Assembly: GCF_021654775.1 (NCBI RefSeq)
Contig: NZ_AP025343.1
Coordinates: 6,167,501-6,231,500 of the forward strand
Direction: 5' to 3'
DNA length: 64,000 nucleotides
Source: Paenibacillus azoreducens
GTDB lineage: Bacteria > Bacillota > Bacilli > Paenibacillales > Paenibacillaceae
The notes beneath the pieces are model-generated. The model saw nothing but the letters and a program-made list of their open reading frames with translations, was not told where the DNA came from and ran no database searches. A program made the position numbers and the translations under genes. Position 1 is the first letter of the stretch, and each line of letters begins with the position of its first letter. Shown here one piece after another: positions 28,122-36,932 of this stretch.

Positions 28122-29138
28122 CTACACCTCGGCAACCGCCCCGCTCAGCGCCTCGCTTAGCAGTTCGAACGAACGCAGCCGCTTGTCGAACGGCGTGATA
28201 TTGCTCGTGACGATAAACTCATCCACGCCGGAGGCCATCCGCAGCGCCTCAAACTTGGCGCGGACAGCGGCTTTGGTTCCTTTCGTAATGTAAGGCTCCT
28301 GCTCTTCGATCGTATATTCTTCATTCGCCTGCCGGCCGAATTCCTCCGCCTGTTCGCGGGTCCCAAGCGTGAGCGTTTTCCCGCTGGCCAGATGAATTTT
28401 CACCAGTTTTTGCGGCAGGGCAAGTTCCGCGGCTTCTTCTTCGGTATCCGCAACGGCTACCGCAAGCGCGATGATCGCTTGAGGTACTGTTCCACGTTCT
28501 GCGTTAAAGCTGCTGCGATAGCTACGGATCGCTTCCAGCGCTACCGCTTCATCCCCGTTGATGAATAAGGAAAACACGTACGGTAAACCCAGGCTCGCGG
28601 CGATTTCCGCACTGCCTTTGCTTGCGCCCAGCACGTAAAGCTCAGGCGGATATTCCGGCAGCGGGGCTGCTTTCAGGCCATGCAGCGGATGATCCGGCGC
28701 CAGCCGGTTATGCACATATGAGTCCAGCTCCACGATTTTATCCGTCAACGAGACCGGATCGACACCGCATCGCTGAAGTGCCTGCGTGCTGCGCGGGAGC
28801 CCGCCGGGTGCACGCCCGATGCCGAGATCAACCCTTCCCGGGGCCAATGAGGCCAGCACGTTGAAGTTTTCCGCCACCTTATACGGACTGTAATGCTGAA
28901 GCATCACACCGCCGGAGCCGATTCGGATCTTTTCCGTTTTGGCCAGCAGATAGGAGATGAGCACCTCCGGGGAGGAGCCTGCCAACTGCTCGGAATCATG
29001 ATGCTCGGATACCCAGAAACGCCGGAAACCGAGTTGTTCCGATTTTCGAGCCAGCTCCACTGTGTGAGCAAGCGCATCCGCCGCCGTTTCCCCCGGGTAG
29101 ATTGGACTTTGATCAAGAACGCTGATTGTAATCGCCAT
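28122..29138 (-). CDS. LLM class flavin-dependent monooxygenase (YtmO/CmoO-like)
   Basis: The 338-aa luciferase-like protein reads ISVLDQSPIYPGETAADAL, FRRFWVSEHHDSEQLAGSSPEVLI, GSGGVMLQHYSPYKVAENF and RVDLGIGRAPGG, the MsnO8-type pattern of YtmO and relatives. It directly follows the ABC transporter ATPase gene (12 bp gap), the same order as tcyN-ytmO in B. subtilis. Likely role: FMNH2-dependent oxidation in sulfur scavenging. Confidence 0.9.
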   Translation of the reverse strand: MAITISVLDQSPIYPGETAADALAHTVELARKSEQLGFRRFWVSEHHDSEQLAGSSPEVLISYLLAKTEKIRIGSGGVMLQHYSPYKVAENFNVLASLAPGRVDLGIGRAPGGLPRSTQALQRCGVDPVSLTDKIVELDSYVHNRLAPDHPLHGLKAAPLPEYPPELYVLGASKGSAEIAASLGLPYVFSLFINGDEAVALEAIRSYRSSFNAERGTVPQAIIALAVAVADTEEEAAELALPQKLVKIHLASGKTLTLGTREQAEEFGRQANEEYTIEEQEPYITKGTKAAVRAKFEALRMASGVDEFIVTSNITPFDKRLRSFELLSEALSGAVAEV

Positions 29139-29150
29139 GCCTTTTTCCTC

Positions 29151-29903
29151 CTAAATGCTATAGTTAAGTTCCGGGGTAATCCGTTTCAGAAACTGCTTTG
29201 TCCGTTCTTCGCGGGGATGATTAAACAGCTCCGACGGGGTCCCCTCTTCAACAACGACGCCCCCGTCCATAAATACCACGTGATTAGCCACGTCTTTGGC
29301 AAACCCCATCTCATGGGTGACAACGATCATCGTAATGCCTTCCTTCGCGATTTTCCGGATCACGGCCAGCACCTCGCCGACCAGTTCCGGATCAAGCGCC
29401 GATGTGGGCTCATCGAAGAGAATCACTTCAGGTTCAAGCGCGAGGGCCCGCGCAATACCGACACGCTGCTGCTGTCCGCCGGAAAGCTGGCTCGGGTAGG
29501 CATCGAGCTTGCCGCCAAGCCCCACTTTTTCCAGCATCGCGATGCTTCGCGTTTTCGCTTCTTCCTTCGGCAGTCTTTTGACGACCACAAGGCCTTCCAT
29601 CACGTTTTCCAAGGCGGTTTTATGCTTGAACAGATTGTACTGCTGAAACACCATCGCCGATTTTTGGCGGAGTCGAATAATGTCTTTTTTACCGGCATGC
29701 TTGCAGTTTAGGCTGTAATCGCCGATGAGAATATCGCCGTCATTCGGTTTCTCCAAGTAATTCACGCAGCGCAGAAGCGTCGTTTTTCCGGAGCCGCTAG
29801 GCCCCAAAATAACGACCACCTCCCCTTTTTGCACGGTCAAGTCGATTCCCTTCAGTACCTGGTGGCGCCCAAAGGATTTGGTAATATTGGTCAGTTTAAT
29901 CAT
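29151..29903 (-). CDS. Polar amino acid ABC transporter ATPase (TcyN-like)
   Basis: Energises uptake by the adjacent permeases. The 250-aa ATPase has Walker [10 protein letters not shown], signature [16 protein letters not shown], Walker [15 protein letters not shown] and the H-loop [12 protein letters not shown] typical of the polar amino acid family. The start overlaps the permease stop by ATGA. Synteny with a YtmO-like gene supports cystine or S-substituted cysteine transport. Confidence 0.95.
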   Translation of the reverse strand: MIKLTNITKSFGRHQVLKGIDLTVQKGEVVVILGPSGSGKTTLLRCVNYLEKPNDGDILIGDYSLNCKHAGKKDIIRLRQKSAMVFQQYNLFKHKTALENVMEGLVVVKRLPKEEAKTRSIAMLEKVGLGGKLDAYPSQLSGGQQQRVGIARALALEPEVILFDEPTSALDPELVGEVLAVIRKIAKEGITMIVVTHEMGFAKDVANHVVFMDGGVVVEEGTPSELFNHPREERTKQFLKRITPELNYSI

Positions 29904-30610
29904 GCAACTCCACCCCGATTGTACAAATTGATTCGTTTCTCGATCCGTGCCGTCACCTGCTCGATCAGCAGCGTCAATCCCCAGAAGATAACGGCTGCCG
30001 CCAAATATGCCTCGAAAAACTTCCAGTTCGTTGATGCCACGATCTGCGCCTTCGCATTGATTTCCACCACGGATACGGTAAAAGCGAGCGTGGAGCCATG
30101 CAGCATTCCGATGACTGAATTCGAGAGATTCGGCAGACTGACCGCAAAGGCCTGCGGAAAAACAATCCGGCGCAAAGCCTGCGGTGTCGTCATCCCTACC
30201 GAATACGCCGCTTCTATTTGGCCCCGGTTCACGGCCAGCAGTCCCGAACGGATCACTTCCGCCATATAAGCACCCGCCGTAATCGAAAAAGAGATAAAAG
30301 CGAAACCGATCATCGGAATGGAGGAGGATTTGAACCCCCAGCCCATCTGTGCGGACACAGCGTCAAGGAGCATCGGCAGCCCGAAATAAATCAATAGCAG
30401 ATGCGTAAGCATCGGAGTCCCGCGGATAAAGGTCACATAACCTGCCGCAATCTGGCCAAGAACCGGAATTTTATAAATCCGCAGCAACGCGGTAATCAAA
30501 CCGATGATAAACCCGGCGGTAACGGATACCGCCGTGATGGCAAGCGTTGTGGGAATGGCCGACAACAGCTGGATCAAAGCCGTCCAGATAAAAGATGGAT
30601 CGATTTTCAT
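29900..30610 (-). CDS. Polar amino acid ABC transporter permease (TcyM-like)
   Basis: Membrane subunit with about five helices; 236 aa. The family's permease motif is visible as [28 protein letters not shown], with [19 protein letters not shown] near residue 70. It overlaps the upstream permease gene and the downstream ATPase gene by 4 bp each, so the three are co-translated. With two non-identical permeases the channel is probably a heterodimer, as in TcyLM. Confidence 0.94.
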   Translation of the reverse strand: MKIDPSFIWTALIQLLSAIPTTLAITAVSVTAGFIIGLITALLRIYKIPVLGQIAAGYVTFIRGTPMLTHLLLIYFGLPMLLDAVSAQMGWGFKSSSIPMIGFAFISFSITAGAYMAEVIRSGLLAVNRGQIEAAYSVGMTTPQALRRIVFPQAFAVSLPNLSNSVIGMLHGSTLAFTVSVVEINAKAQIVASTNWKFFEAYLAAAVIFWGLTLLIEQVTARIEKRINLYNRGGVA

Positions 30611-31401
30611 GCTTCCGCCCCTCCTTTGCCGGAATCAATGCTCGCAACCATATGCCGGTAGCTGCTTTTTCTTTGAAGCCGGAACCTCCGATGCCCTGCC
30701 GCATCAGGCTGTTCATGCCGCAGAAGCCGCCGCTCCGCGATCAGAAGCAGTCTTTCCAACGTCAGGCTGACCGCCAGGTAAATGAGTGCAAGCGAGATAT
30801 AAGCTTCGATAAAATGCTGGGTAAGAGAACCTAACGTCTCCGCTTTACCCGTCATTTCCATCACCCCAAGCGTGAAGGCAAGCGACGTATCCTTCAGCAG
30901 CGCGATCACAAGGTTCGAAAATACCGGGATCGCAATCGCCAGCGCCTGGGGCAGCACGATCCGGGTAAAAGCCTGGTATCCTCCCATGCCCACGGCATAT
31001 GCAGCCTCCACCTGCCCCCGGTCCACTGCCGTCACCGACGCGCGGATCGTTTCCGACATAAAAGCGCCGGTATGAAGCCCGTAGGTCAGGATTACGAACA
31101 CAACCACCGGGGCTTTGGAAATATCGACATGCGCGAGCTTCAGTATTTCCGGCAGCCCGTAATAGAAAAGAAAAAGTTGAATCAATATCGGCGTCCCCCG
31201 GAAAAAAGAGACGTACACCCTGGCTAGCGTGTTCAGCACCGGAATCCTGTACAACCGCGGAAGGGCAATGAAAAACGAAACGATCATCCCTACCAGCAGC
31301 GAACCGCCCACGATCAGCAGCGTCATGCCCAGCGTCGACAAAAGCTTTGGAAAATAGCTGAATATATACGTATAATCAAACGGCGCCCCCACGAGCTCCA
31401 T
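30607..31401 (-). CDS. Polar amino acid ABC transporter permease (TcyL-like)
   Basis: The 264-aa membrane protein has FFRGTPILIQLFLFYYGLPE and EAAYAVGMGGYQAFTRIVLPQALAIAIP, the paired motifs of His/Glu/Cys-type permeases. A C-terminal basic tail extends about 30 residues beyond the last helix. Partner of the next permease. Follows the binding-protein gene by 28 bp. Confidence 0.94.
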   Translation of the reverse strand: MELVGAPFDYTYIFSYFPKLLSTLGMTLLIVGGSLLVGMIVSFFIALPRLYRIPVLNTLARVYVSFFRGTPILIQLFLFYYGLPEILKLAHVDISKAPVVVFVILTYGLHTGAFMSETIRASVTAVDRGQVEAAYAVGMGGYQAFTRIVLPQALAIAIPVFSNLVIALLKDTSLAFTLGVMEMTGKAETLGSLTQHFIEAYISLALIYLAVSLTLERLLLIAERRLLRHEQPDAAGHRRFRLQRKSSYRHMVASIDSGKGGAEA

Positions 31402-31429
31402 CCTCCTTTCCCAGGCCTACGCAGCCGCA

Positions 31430-32272
31430 TTATTTTTTCGAGTCATAGGTAAAGTCCGACCCTAGCCATTCTTTGCTGAGTTTGGCGAGCGTACCGTCCG
31501 ACTTCAGTTCCTTGATTGCGCCGTCAATGTCATCCGCCAGCTTCTGCTCCTCCGGATCATCCTTGCGGAAAACGAAAAGGATATCCGCTTCGCCCAAATC
31601 ATCGCCGGTTGTTTTGAGCTTGCCTTGCGGGTCGATCAGCGGCAGCGAGAAATCCGCGCCAACCGTCGCTTCCACGCGCCCCGTGGTGATTTGGTTCACC
31701 GTATCTTTGGCCGCTCCGTTTTGATACACGATGTTGATCGCATTGTTATTTTTCTTGTTGTAATTCTCCAAAATTTGGGCTTCGGCGCTTGTCGCCCCGG
31801 TCAAAACCTTTTTGCCTTTCAAATCATCCAGCGTATGGATGGAATCATTGTCCTTGGCAACGATAATTTTGTTTCTCCAGTGGGCATAAGGTTCTTTATT
31901 AAACAAATACTTTTGTTCCCTTTCAGGGTTTTTCTCCATCTCATGTGCCACAAAATCGATTTTTTTCGTCTCCAGGCTGAGGAGGAGATTCGCAAACTCC
32001 TGGGTTTGCAGCTCGAACTCGTATTGCGGAAGACGTTTATCAATTTCTCTGACCAGTTCTACGTCAAAGCCGGTCAATTTGCCGTTTTCATCGATAAAGC
32101 AAACTTTCGGAAAGTTTGTTCCCGTGCCTACGATGATTTTTTTGACCGCTCCCGCAGAGGCGTTTGCAGCCGCTTCTTTGGCTTGACCGTCCGTCTGTCC
32201 CGCATCCGCACCGCATCCGGCAATCACCCCCGTGAGCAGTAATGCAACAGCCAGCGTCCATGATTTGCGCAT
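31430..32272 (-). CDS. ABC transporter solute-binding lipoprotein (TcyJ/K-like)
   Basis: Captures the amino acid outside the membrane. The 280-aa protein has a signal peptide ending in the lipobox VIAGCG (Cys about 20) and SBP family 3 features: VCFIDENGKLTGFDVELVREI near residue 60, LKGKKVLTGATSAEAQI and GRVEATVGADFSLPLIDP. The ligand cannot be read directly; neighbours favour cystine or a derivative. First gene of the transporter operon, with a possible regulatory palindrome just upstream (32295-32309). Confidence 0.93.
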   Translation of the reverse strand: MRKSWTLAVALLLTGVIAGCGADAGQTDGQAKEAAANASAGAVKKIIVGTGTNFPKVCFIDENGKLTGFDVELVREIDKRLPQYEFELQTQEFANLLLSLETKKIDFVAHEMEKNPEREQKYLFNKEPYAHWRNKIIVAKDNDSIHTLDDLKGKKVLTGATSAEAQILENYNKKNNNAINIVYQNGAAKDTVNQITTGRVEATVGADFSLPLIDPQGKLKTTGDDLGEADILFVFRKDDPEEQKLADDIDGAIKELKSDGTLAKLSKEWLGSDFTYDSKK

Positions 32273-32294
32273 GATCTCATCCCCTTTTTCATTC

Positions 32295-32329
32295 GGAATT
32301 GATAATTCCTATATGTTTAGTATGAATTT
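32295..32329. promoter_or_regulatory. Palindrome and shared motif upstream of the transporter operon
   Basis: A perfect inverted repeat GGAATT-GAT-AATTCC (32295-32309) runs into TTCCTATATGTTTAGTATGAATT. The same TTCCTATATGTTTA-N5-GAATT block recurs at 33542-33563 before the acetyltransferase gene. GGAAT half-sites resemble my recollection of CymR sites; a LysR site is the alternative. Confidence 0.5.
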
Positions 32330-32399
32330 GTTGACACTAACTTTACCGCGATTTGCCGTATGCGTCTAATAGAGTTTTTCTATTCATTTATGCAAATCG

Positions 32400-33278
32400 T
32401 TAATTCAACACGAATCCGCCGCGCTCAAGCAGCGCTTCCGCGAATTCCGTATGCTCTCCGTTTAAGGTAATCAAGCTGGTTTGCAGGGCGATCCCCATCG
32501 TTTCGGTAATATCCACCGGGACAAGAGCTCCCGTCTCAACCTCCTGCTGCACGCAAAGCCCGGGGAGAAAGCATATTCCCGCCCTTTGCAGGACAAGCTT
32601 CTTGGCGGTTTCCGAGTTGTCGACTTGAAACACGATGTTCGGCGGCTGCTCCAAGCTTTCAAATACGCGATGGATCCGCATCCAGTCAAGCGAGCCGCAT
32701 TCGAAAAAAATCAGTTTTTCATGGCGGATATCCCGGATCGACGCTCTGCCTGCAGCTGCCAGCGGATGCCCCTTGTAAACATACAACCGGATCGGATCTT
32801 CAAAAAATGAATAGGACTGGAATGCGGGATTCATCAATTTACGTGCAAAAGCCAAATCGATCTCTCTGGAAGCAAGTTTGCCTGCAAGTTCATCCGTTGT
32901 TGCCGTTATGATTTTAAATTTCAAATCCGCAAACCGTTCGTTCAGCCGCATAAGCAATCGGGGCATTAAGTAATTCGATACGGACACGGTGCATCCGATC
33001 CGCAGTTCGTTTGGCGTCGTCCGCTTAGAGTGAATGCGGTGTCTGCCTTTTTGATAGATCTGAAGGATTTGCTGGGCATAAGGAAGAAACTGCTTGCCTT
33101 TGTCGGTAAGATGAATCTGCTTGCCAAACCGGTCAAACAGCCTGCAGTCAAGCTCGCGTTCCAGCGACTGGATGCGGGCGGTAACCGTAGGCTGGGACAA
33201 GTAAAGCACATCCGCCGCCTTGTTAAAGCTCCCGTAGTGATTGATGTACACAAAGGCTTCAATATTTTCGATATTCAA
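32400..33278 (-). CDS. LysR-type transcriptional regulator (CysL/YtlI-like)
   Basis: Activator-type DNA-binding regulator with N-terminal winged HTH (FNKAADVLYLSQPTVTARIQSLEREL) and C-terminal effector domain; 292 aa. I set the start at TTG 33278 because GGGGGTG lies six bases upstream and LTTRs begin just before ENIEAFV; an ATG at 33308 would place that site inside the gene. It lies upstream of the transporter operon on the same strand and divergent from the GNAT gene. In B. subtilis YtlI, a LysR activator, controls the ytmI operon in response to O-acetylserine; a similar role is inferred. Confidence 0.9.
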   Translation of the reverse strand: MNIENIEAFVYINHYGSFNKAADVLYLSQPTVTARIQSLERELDCRLFDRFGKQIHLTDKGKQFLPYAQQILQIYQKGRHRIHSKRTTPNELRIGCTVSVSNYLMPRLLMRLNERFADLKFKIITATTDELAGKLASREIDLAFARKLMNPAFQSYSFFEDPIRLYVYKGHPLAAAGRASIRDIRHEKLIFFECGSLDWMRIHRVFESLEQPPNIVFQVDNSETAKKLVLQRAGICFLPGLCVQQEVETGALVPVDITETMGIALQTSLITLNGEHTEFAEALLERGGFVLN

Positions 33279-33515
33279 TGAATCCACCCCCAAATTCTTA
33301 TTATTCATATGAAAATAGACGGTATTCGGAGCAAATGATGTTAATAAATTATTTTTATCTTATGGAGTGGGAATTTTATTGTCAATCTTTATTTAAAATT
33401 GGGAACCGCTGTAATTGGAGATCAAGCTTTAGAAACGGAAGGTCGTTAGCTATTGGATCTTAGGGAATCTCTTCCGCTTAACAAACCCGTTTCTATCCCT
33501 TATAATTGATTTTTT

Positions 33516-33566
33516 TAATAACGTTATTAATATTTGTTATTTCCTATATGTTTACTGCGAATTAAA
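33516..33566. promoter_or_regulatory. Regulatory region between lysR and the GNAT gene
   Basis: Contains a perfect 16-bp palindrome TTAATAACGTTATTAA (33516-33531) and, 10 bp on, TTTCCTATATGTTTA-N5-GAATT (33541-33563), the motif also found upstream of the solute-binding protein gene. The rest of the 340-bp gap is AT-rich and holds no gene. Confidence 0.5.
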
Positions 33567-33620
33567 AGTTATACTCAATTAACAAATCTAATGACGAATC
33601 GATAAAAGGGAGTGAGCGAA

Positions 33621-34163
33621 ATGACCGCAACACCAAAAATCATCATCCGCGATGCGGAGGAGTTTGAGCAGGAGGCCATAGCGCAAATCATGCTTGAAGC
33701 CTACCAGCAATATGCCTCCGTACTTTCGGAGCAGCGTTGGGCCCAATACCGGGATTCCATTCGAAACTCCGTTTACGGCAAAGCCGCTCATGCCCGGATT
33801 GTTGCTGTGCTTGATAGTGAAATTGTCGGCAGCGTTCAAATGTTTCTCTCTTCCGAGGATGCTTACGGCAATCCTGAAATGGGTATCCATTCTCCGATTA
33901 TCCGCCTGTTGGCCGTTTCGCCTACCTGCCGTGGAAAAGGCATTGCCTCGCTTCTAATTCAGGAAGCCGCTCGCAGATCCGTTTTGCTGGGCTTCTCTAC
34001 CCTTAATTTGCACACCTCCGACATGATGGCTACCGCCGTACAGCTGTATGAACGCTTAGGCTTTCAGCGCGCATATGAGACAGACATCCGGAATGGGGAT
34101 ACGCTTGTTAAAGGATACCAGCTCGATTTACGTTCCGCGTCCCTTTTGGAAGATGTGGTTTAG
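33621..34163 (+). CDS. GNAT N-acetyltransferase (SnaB/YxeL-like role inferred)
   Basis: The 180-aa protein has the GNAT fold: acetyl-CoA loop in SPTCRGKGIASLLIQEAARR (~residues 100-120) and the C-terminal AVQLYERLGFQRAYE. Start at ATG 33621 has AAAGGGAG eight bases upstream; an in-frame GTG at 33612 does not. Divergent from lysR and near a sulfur-scavenging operon, it probably N-acetylates S-substituted cysteines before oxidation and deacylation, as YtmI/YxeL do. The substrate is inferred, not seen. Confidence 0.88.
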   Translation: MTATPKIIIRDAEEFEQEAIAQIMLEAYQQYASVLSEQRWAQYRDSIRNSVYGKAAHARIVAVLDSEIVGSVQMFLSSEDAYGNPEMGIHSPIIRLLAVSPTCRGKGIASLLIQEAARRSVLLGFSTLNLHTSDMMATAVQLYERLGFQRAYETDIRNGDTLVKGYQLDLRSASLLEDVV

Positions 34164-34174
34164 GTTCAGTGAAG

Positions 34175-34216
34175 GGCTGTCTCAGAAGTAAGGTTCAAGT
34201 GCTTTTGAAGACAGCC
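34175..34216 (+). terminator. Possible terminator after the GNAT gene
   Basis: GGCTGTCT ... AGACAGCC hairpin 12 bp after the stop codon. It lacks a T-run, so termination is uncertain. Confidence 0.4.
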
Positions 34217-34264
34217 GGATTGAGAAAAACTCGCTATCCTCGAGTTTTGAAATCGAAGTGAAAT

Positions 34265-34451
34265 TTGTTGCGATTGTGCATCCTTTTCAAGCGTTTTGTG
34301 GTGTGGTAGGCAGAATTGTTGCGAAAGTGCATCCTTTTGACCAGGAATGACCTAATTGCGCTCAGATAAAGGAAAAAAGCCTGCACTTTCGCAAGCTTTT
34401 TATCTATAACAAGCCGTTGTGTCGAAAATAGTTGCACTTTTATCGCAATTT
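34265..34451. repeat. Four-module (++--) intergenic element, sequence variant
   Basis: Module core TTGCGA-N2/4-GTGCA-N2/3-CTTTT appears at 34268 and 34319 on the plus strand and as complements ending at 34394 and 34448. Core-to-core length is 181 bp and the order is two direct then two inverted, as in the TAACG elements, but the sequence is different and spacing is 51/76/54. It fills the gap between the GNAT and methyltransferase genes. Confidence 0.75.
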
Positions 34452-34498
34452 CGCTACTTGACGGGGTGCGGTTCACCTTTTTGGGATACCCTCTTGGT

Positions 34499-35287
34499 TT
34501 ATTTATAATTTGCTTTTTCGGCCGAGATAATAAAGGTTTTGGGAATGCCCTTGTCATATACTTCGGATGAGAGATTCGGCATCTCTTCAAGAGTTTTGAC
34601 CATAAGGCCCGAAGCTGCGACTGCGGTCACGATTTCGCCAAGCGTCCATTTTCGCAAGTATACCGCTTGTTGATCGTTTCTCTGATCTGTATCCAAATAT
34701 TTTTGATATGAAACTTCGCTCGCCTCCAAGGCAGTGTTAAAATAGTCCCCCGTCACTTTATGCTTTCTGATCTTGGCCGTAGATCCCGTTGAAGTGATCA
34801 ATTTGGTCGATACGGGATGAAAATCCTGCACTACAAGTCTTCCTCCAGGTGACAGCAATCCCGCCGCACAGTCGAAGAGCGGCTTCAAATCCTTAAAGTA
34901 ATGCAAAATACCGTTCTCCATAAAAACGATGTCGTAGGAGAACCGGAATTCTTCCTCCGGCAGCTGCAGTACATCGTACCTCAGATCGACTCCGGCCGCC
35001 CCGGCCAGTGCTTCCGCATACAACCGATTTTCATCTGAAAAATCGACGACCGTAACTTCCGCTCCAAGCAGCGCCAACGCGACGGCTTTCATTCCGTTTG
35101 ACCCCATTAAATTCATCATGCGCCGGCCTTGAACCTCATTCCCAAAATGACCGGATAAATGACGAATGACCTTTGCCGGATTGCGCTTCAAACGTCCCGC
35201 CGCCTGCTCCGGCGTACCGAAACGCTTCACCCAAGCTTGATAAGCCCCGCTATTCCAAGCCTGCTTATTATAATCGTCTGCTTCCAT
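34499..35287 (-). CDS. SAM-dependent methyltransferase, class I
   Basis: The 262-aa protein has a Rossmann-type methyltransferase core: motif I region MMNLMGSNGMKAVALALLGAEVTVVDFS, then YDIVFMENGILHYFKDLKPLF and LLSPGGRLVVQDFHPVS. The glycine-rich loop is GSNG rather than GxGxG. The N-terminus (NKQAWNSGAYQAWVKRFG) is typical of a Bacillota subfamily. Target unknown. GGGGGA precedes the ATG. Standing between two unrelated genes, it is probably monocistronic. Confidence 0.85.
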   Translation of the reverse strand: MEADDYNKQAWNSGAYQAWVKRFGTPEQAAGRLKRNPAKVIRHLSGHFGNEVQGRRMMNLMGSNGMKAVALALLGAEVTVVDFSDENRLYAEALAGAAGVDLRYDVLQLPEEEFRFSYDIVFMENGILHYFKDLKPLFDCAAGLLSPGGRLVVQDFHPVSTKLITSTGSTAKIRKHKVTGDYFNTALEASEVSYQKYLDTDQRNDQQAVYLRKWTLGEIVTAVAASGLMVKTLEEMPNLSSEVYDKGIPKTFIISAEKANYK

Positions 35288-35401
35288 GCTTCCCCCAATT
35301 TCAAATAGAATCTGGGTTAATTCATGTTATATACCAATGGTTTCACCCCCCGAAAGGCTAAAATATATGTGACGTCACTCCAATACATACGTCTACGAAG
35401 T

Positions 35402-36193
35402 CTAATTACGAATCAGTGCCAGCAGCTGCTCCTTCTCTTTCGCCGGTATCCATTCCGTCAACCGTGCAGCCGCAACCGGTACCATCCAGCGTTCAATCTC
35501 TACAGAAGAAATCCCGGTGAGTTTCTGATATTCATCCCAATACATATTCGTCAGTTGTTCTCTGATCCTAGTAAAAAACTGTTGTGCGGCAGATGGCATC
35601 TCATCCGGAAGCGTACCGAATTTAAGAAGCAAAACCGTTCTCGCCGCATCCGCGGCTGGACTGCCGCTAACGGCCGTCATCCAGTCGATAACCCATTCCT
35701 TCTGTCCCAAAATAATATTGTCCGGATGATAATCCCCATGACAGAGCCGGCAATCATCTTCCAGCTGTTCAAGCATATGGGTAATCCTGCTTTTCTCCTC
35801 TTCAGACAGAAACGGCGCCTCCGAAATAAGACGGGCCAAAACCGTTTTCTGGCGAGGCAGCCCTTCCACTTGACGGTTATGTATCTCAGCATGGAGCCGG
35901 GCCATGCGGCGAGCTTCTTCCTTTACAGCCGACGGGTCCCGAGAGATTGCCGCCAGCATCGTCATTCCCTCCGCCTTTTCATATACGATACCTGCACGCC
36001 CGTCCCTTACCGTCATCTCAAATGGGCGTGGGACGCTGAAACCGCTTCGGTATACCTCCGTGCTAACCAGGAACTCTTCTTTCGCCGCTTCGGCGGGAAA
36101 TCCCTCCCGATACAGCTTCAGTACACGTCCCGCTCCATACGCAAGCAGCTCCGCTGTCCGCCCGGCCGCAACGACACCGTTATCGTCGTCCAT
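35402..36193 (-). CDS. APH/choline-kinase-fold phosphotransferase
   Basis: The 263-aa protein has the aminoglycoside phosphotransferase fold: catalytic loop LCHGDYHPDNIILG (about residues 152-165) and the metal-binding VIDWMTA that follows. The N-terminal lobe has a Gly-rich AYGAGRVLKLYREG. This family is large and mostly acts on small metabolites; nothing here indicates antibiotic resistance. Strong GGAGAGGGG site before ATG 36193. Confidence 0.87.
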   Translation of the reverse strand: MDDDNGVVAAGRTAELLAYGAGRVLKLYREGFPAEAAKEEFLVSTEVYRSGFSVPRPFEMTVRDGRAGIVYEKAEGMTMLAAISRDPSAVKEEARRMARLHAEIHNRQVEGLPRQKTVLARLISEAPFLSEEEKSRITHMLEQLEDDCRLCHGDYHPDNIILGQKEWVIDWMTAVSGSPAADAARTVLLLKFGTLPDEMPSAAQQFFTRIREQLTNMYWDEYQKLTGISSVEIERWMVPVAAARLTEWIPAKEKEQLLALIRN

Positions 36194-36371
36194 TTTGCCC
36201 CTCTCCTTCTTTCGTGCAAACCGAATAGCTCAATATAAGCATTTTAACTGAATCAGGGAAAAACTTGAAGGATGGAATTCCAGCCCCGTTTAAAAAGCTT
36301 TTTTCGCATCTCACACAACCAGCAAAACAAGCAACATGGGTTATGAATAAGTCTTGCCCCCATCAAAATAA

Positions 36372-36634
36372 CCCCACAAAGTGAAGTGTAGCCTTTGAAG
36401 CTTATTCCGATTACTTTGCGGGGACCCCGGAAATTCAACCCCACAAAGTGACGTGTGACCTTCGAAGCTTATTCCGATTACTTTGCGGGGACCCCGGAAA
36501 TTCAACCCCACAAAGTGACGTGTGACCTTCGAAGCTTATTCCGATTACTTTGCGGGGACCCCGGAAATTCAACCCCACAAAGTGACGTGTGACCTTCGAA
36601 GCTTATTCCGATTACTTTGCGGGGACCCCGGAAG
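36372..36634. repeat. Tandem array of four 67-bp CCCCACAAAGT/ACTTTGCGGGG units
   Basis: Units begin at 36372, 36439, 36506 and 36573, exactly 67 bp apart. Units 2-4 look identical; unit 1 differs at several bases after the head. Each has the inverted pair CCCCACAAAGT ... ACTTTGCGGGG (one A-C mismatch) around a ~31-nt loop with an internal TTCGAA, and a GGGGACCCC palindrome at its end. There are no variable spacers, so it is not a CRISPR array. Single copies occur at 45301, 46938, 47165 and 52580. Confidence 0.93.
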
Positions 36635-36655
36635 TTTTTACTATATGTTAAAAAA

Positions 36656-36690
36656 AGCCCGGCTTACCCTGCTTGGGGTGCTTCGGGCTT
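36656..36690 (-). terminator. sspH terminator
   Basis: AGCCCG ... CGGGCT hairpin followed by TTTTTTT on the minus strand, about 20 bp after the sspH stop. Confidence 0.8.
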
Positions 36691-36710
36691 TCGCTAACTT
36701 TGTGAGAAGA

Positions 36711-36893
36711 TCAGCCTTCCTGTAAACGCTCCACTTTAACGGTATGTGTATTTGTAGGACGCGATCCAACCTGTACAGTCGCCATGCCATGCTCTTCATC
36801 GACATTTTCGATCCAAACCGGCTGTCCTTCCAGCTTTACTTCAATGGTGCTGTTTTTGTCTGTGTAAATTTCAAGCGCGCGTTTTACATCCAT
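36711..36893 (-). CDS. sspH: H-type small acid-soluble spore protein
   Basis: The 60-aa protein matches the SspH family in length and pattern: MDVKRALEIY at the start, VKLEGQPVWIENVDEEHGMA in the middle and THTVKVERLQEG at the end. Known SspH proteins are minor spore-core proteins made in the forespore under sigma-G or sigma-F. AAAGGAGGGG precedes the ATG. Its presence shows that the organism forms endospores. Confidence 0.88.
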   Translation of the reverse strand: MDVKRALEIYTDKNSTIEVKLEGQPVWIENVDEEHGMATVQVGSRPTNTHTVKVERLQEG

Positions 36894-36932
36894 CTTAGGC
36901 CCCTCCTTTCCTGCTTCAACGATTTTTGGGGT

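Noticed and set aside
35402..36193. Antibiotic resistance call for the APH-fold gene
   Set aside because: The family is dominated by metabolic kinases, and there is no linked resistance gene or mobile element.
36372..36634. Four regular repeats as a CRISPR array
   Set aside because: Units are 67 bp and contiguous with no unique spacers, and no cas genes are in the window.
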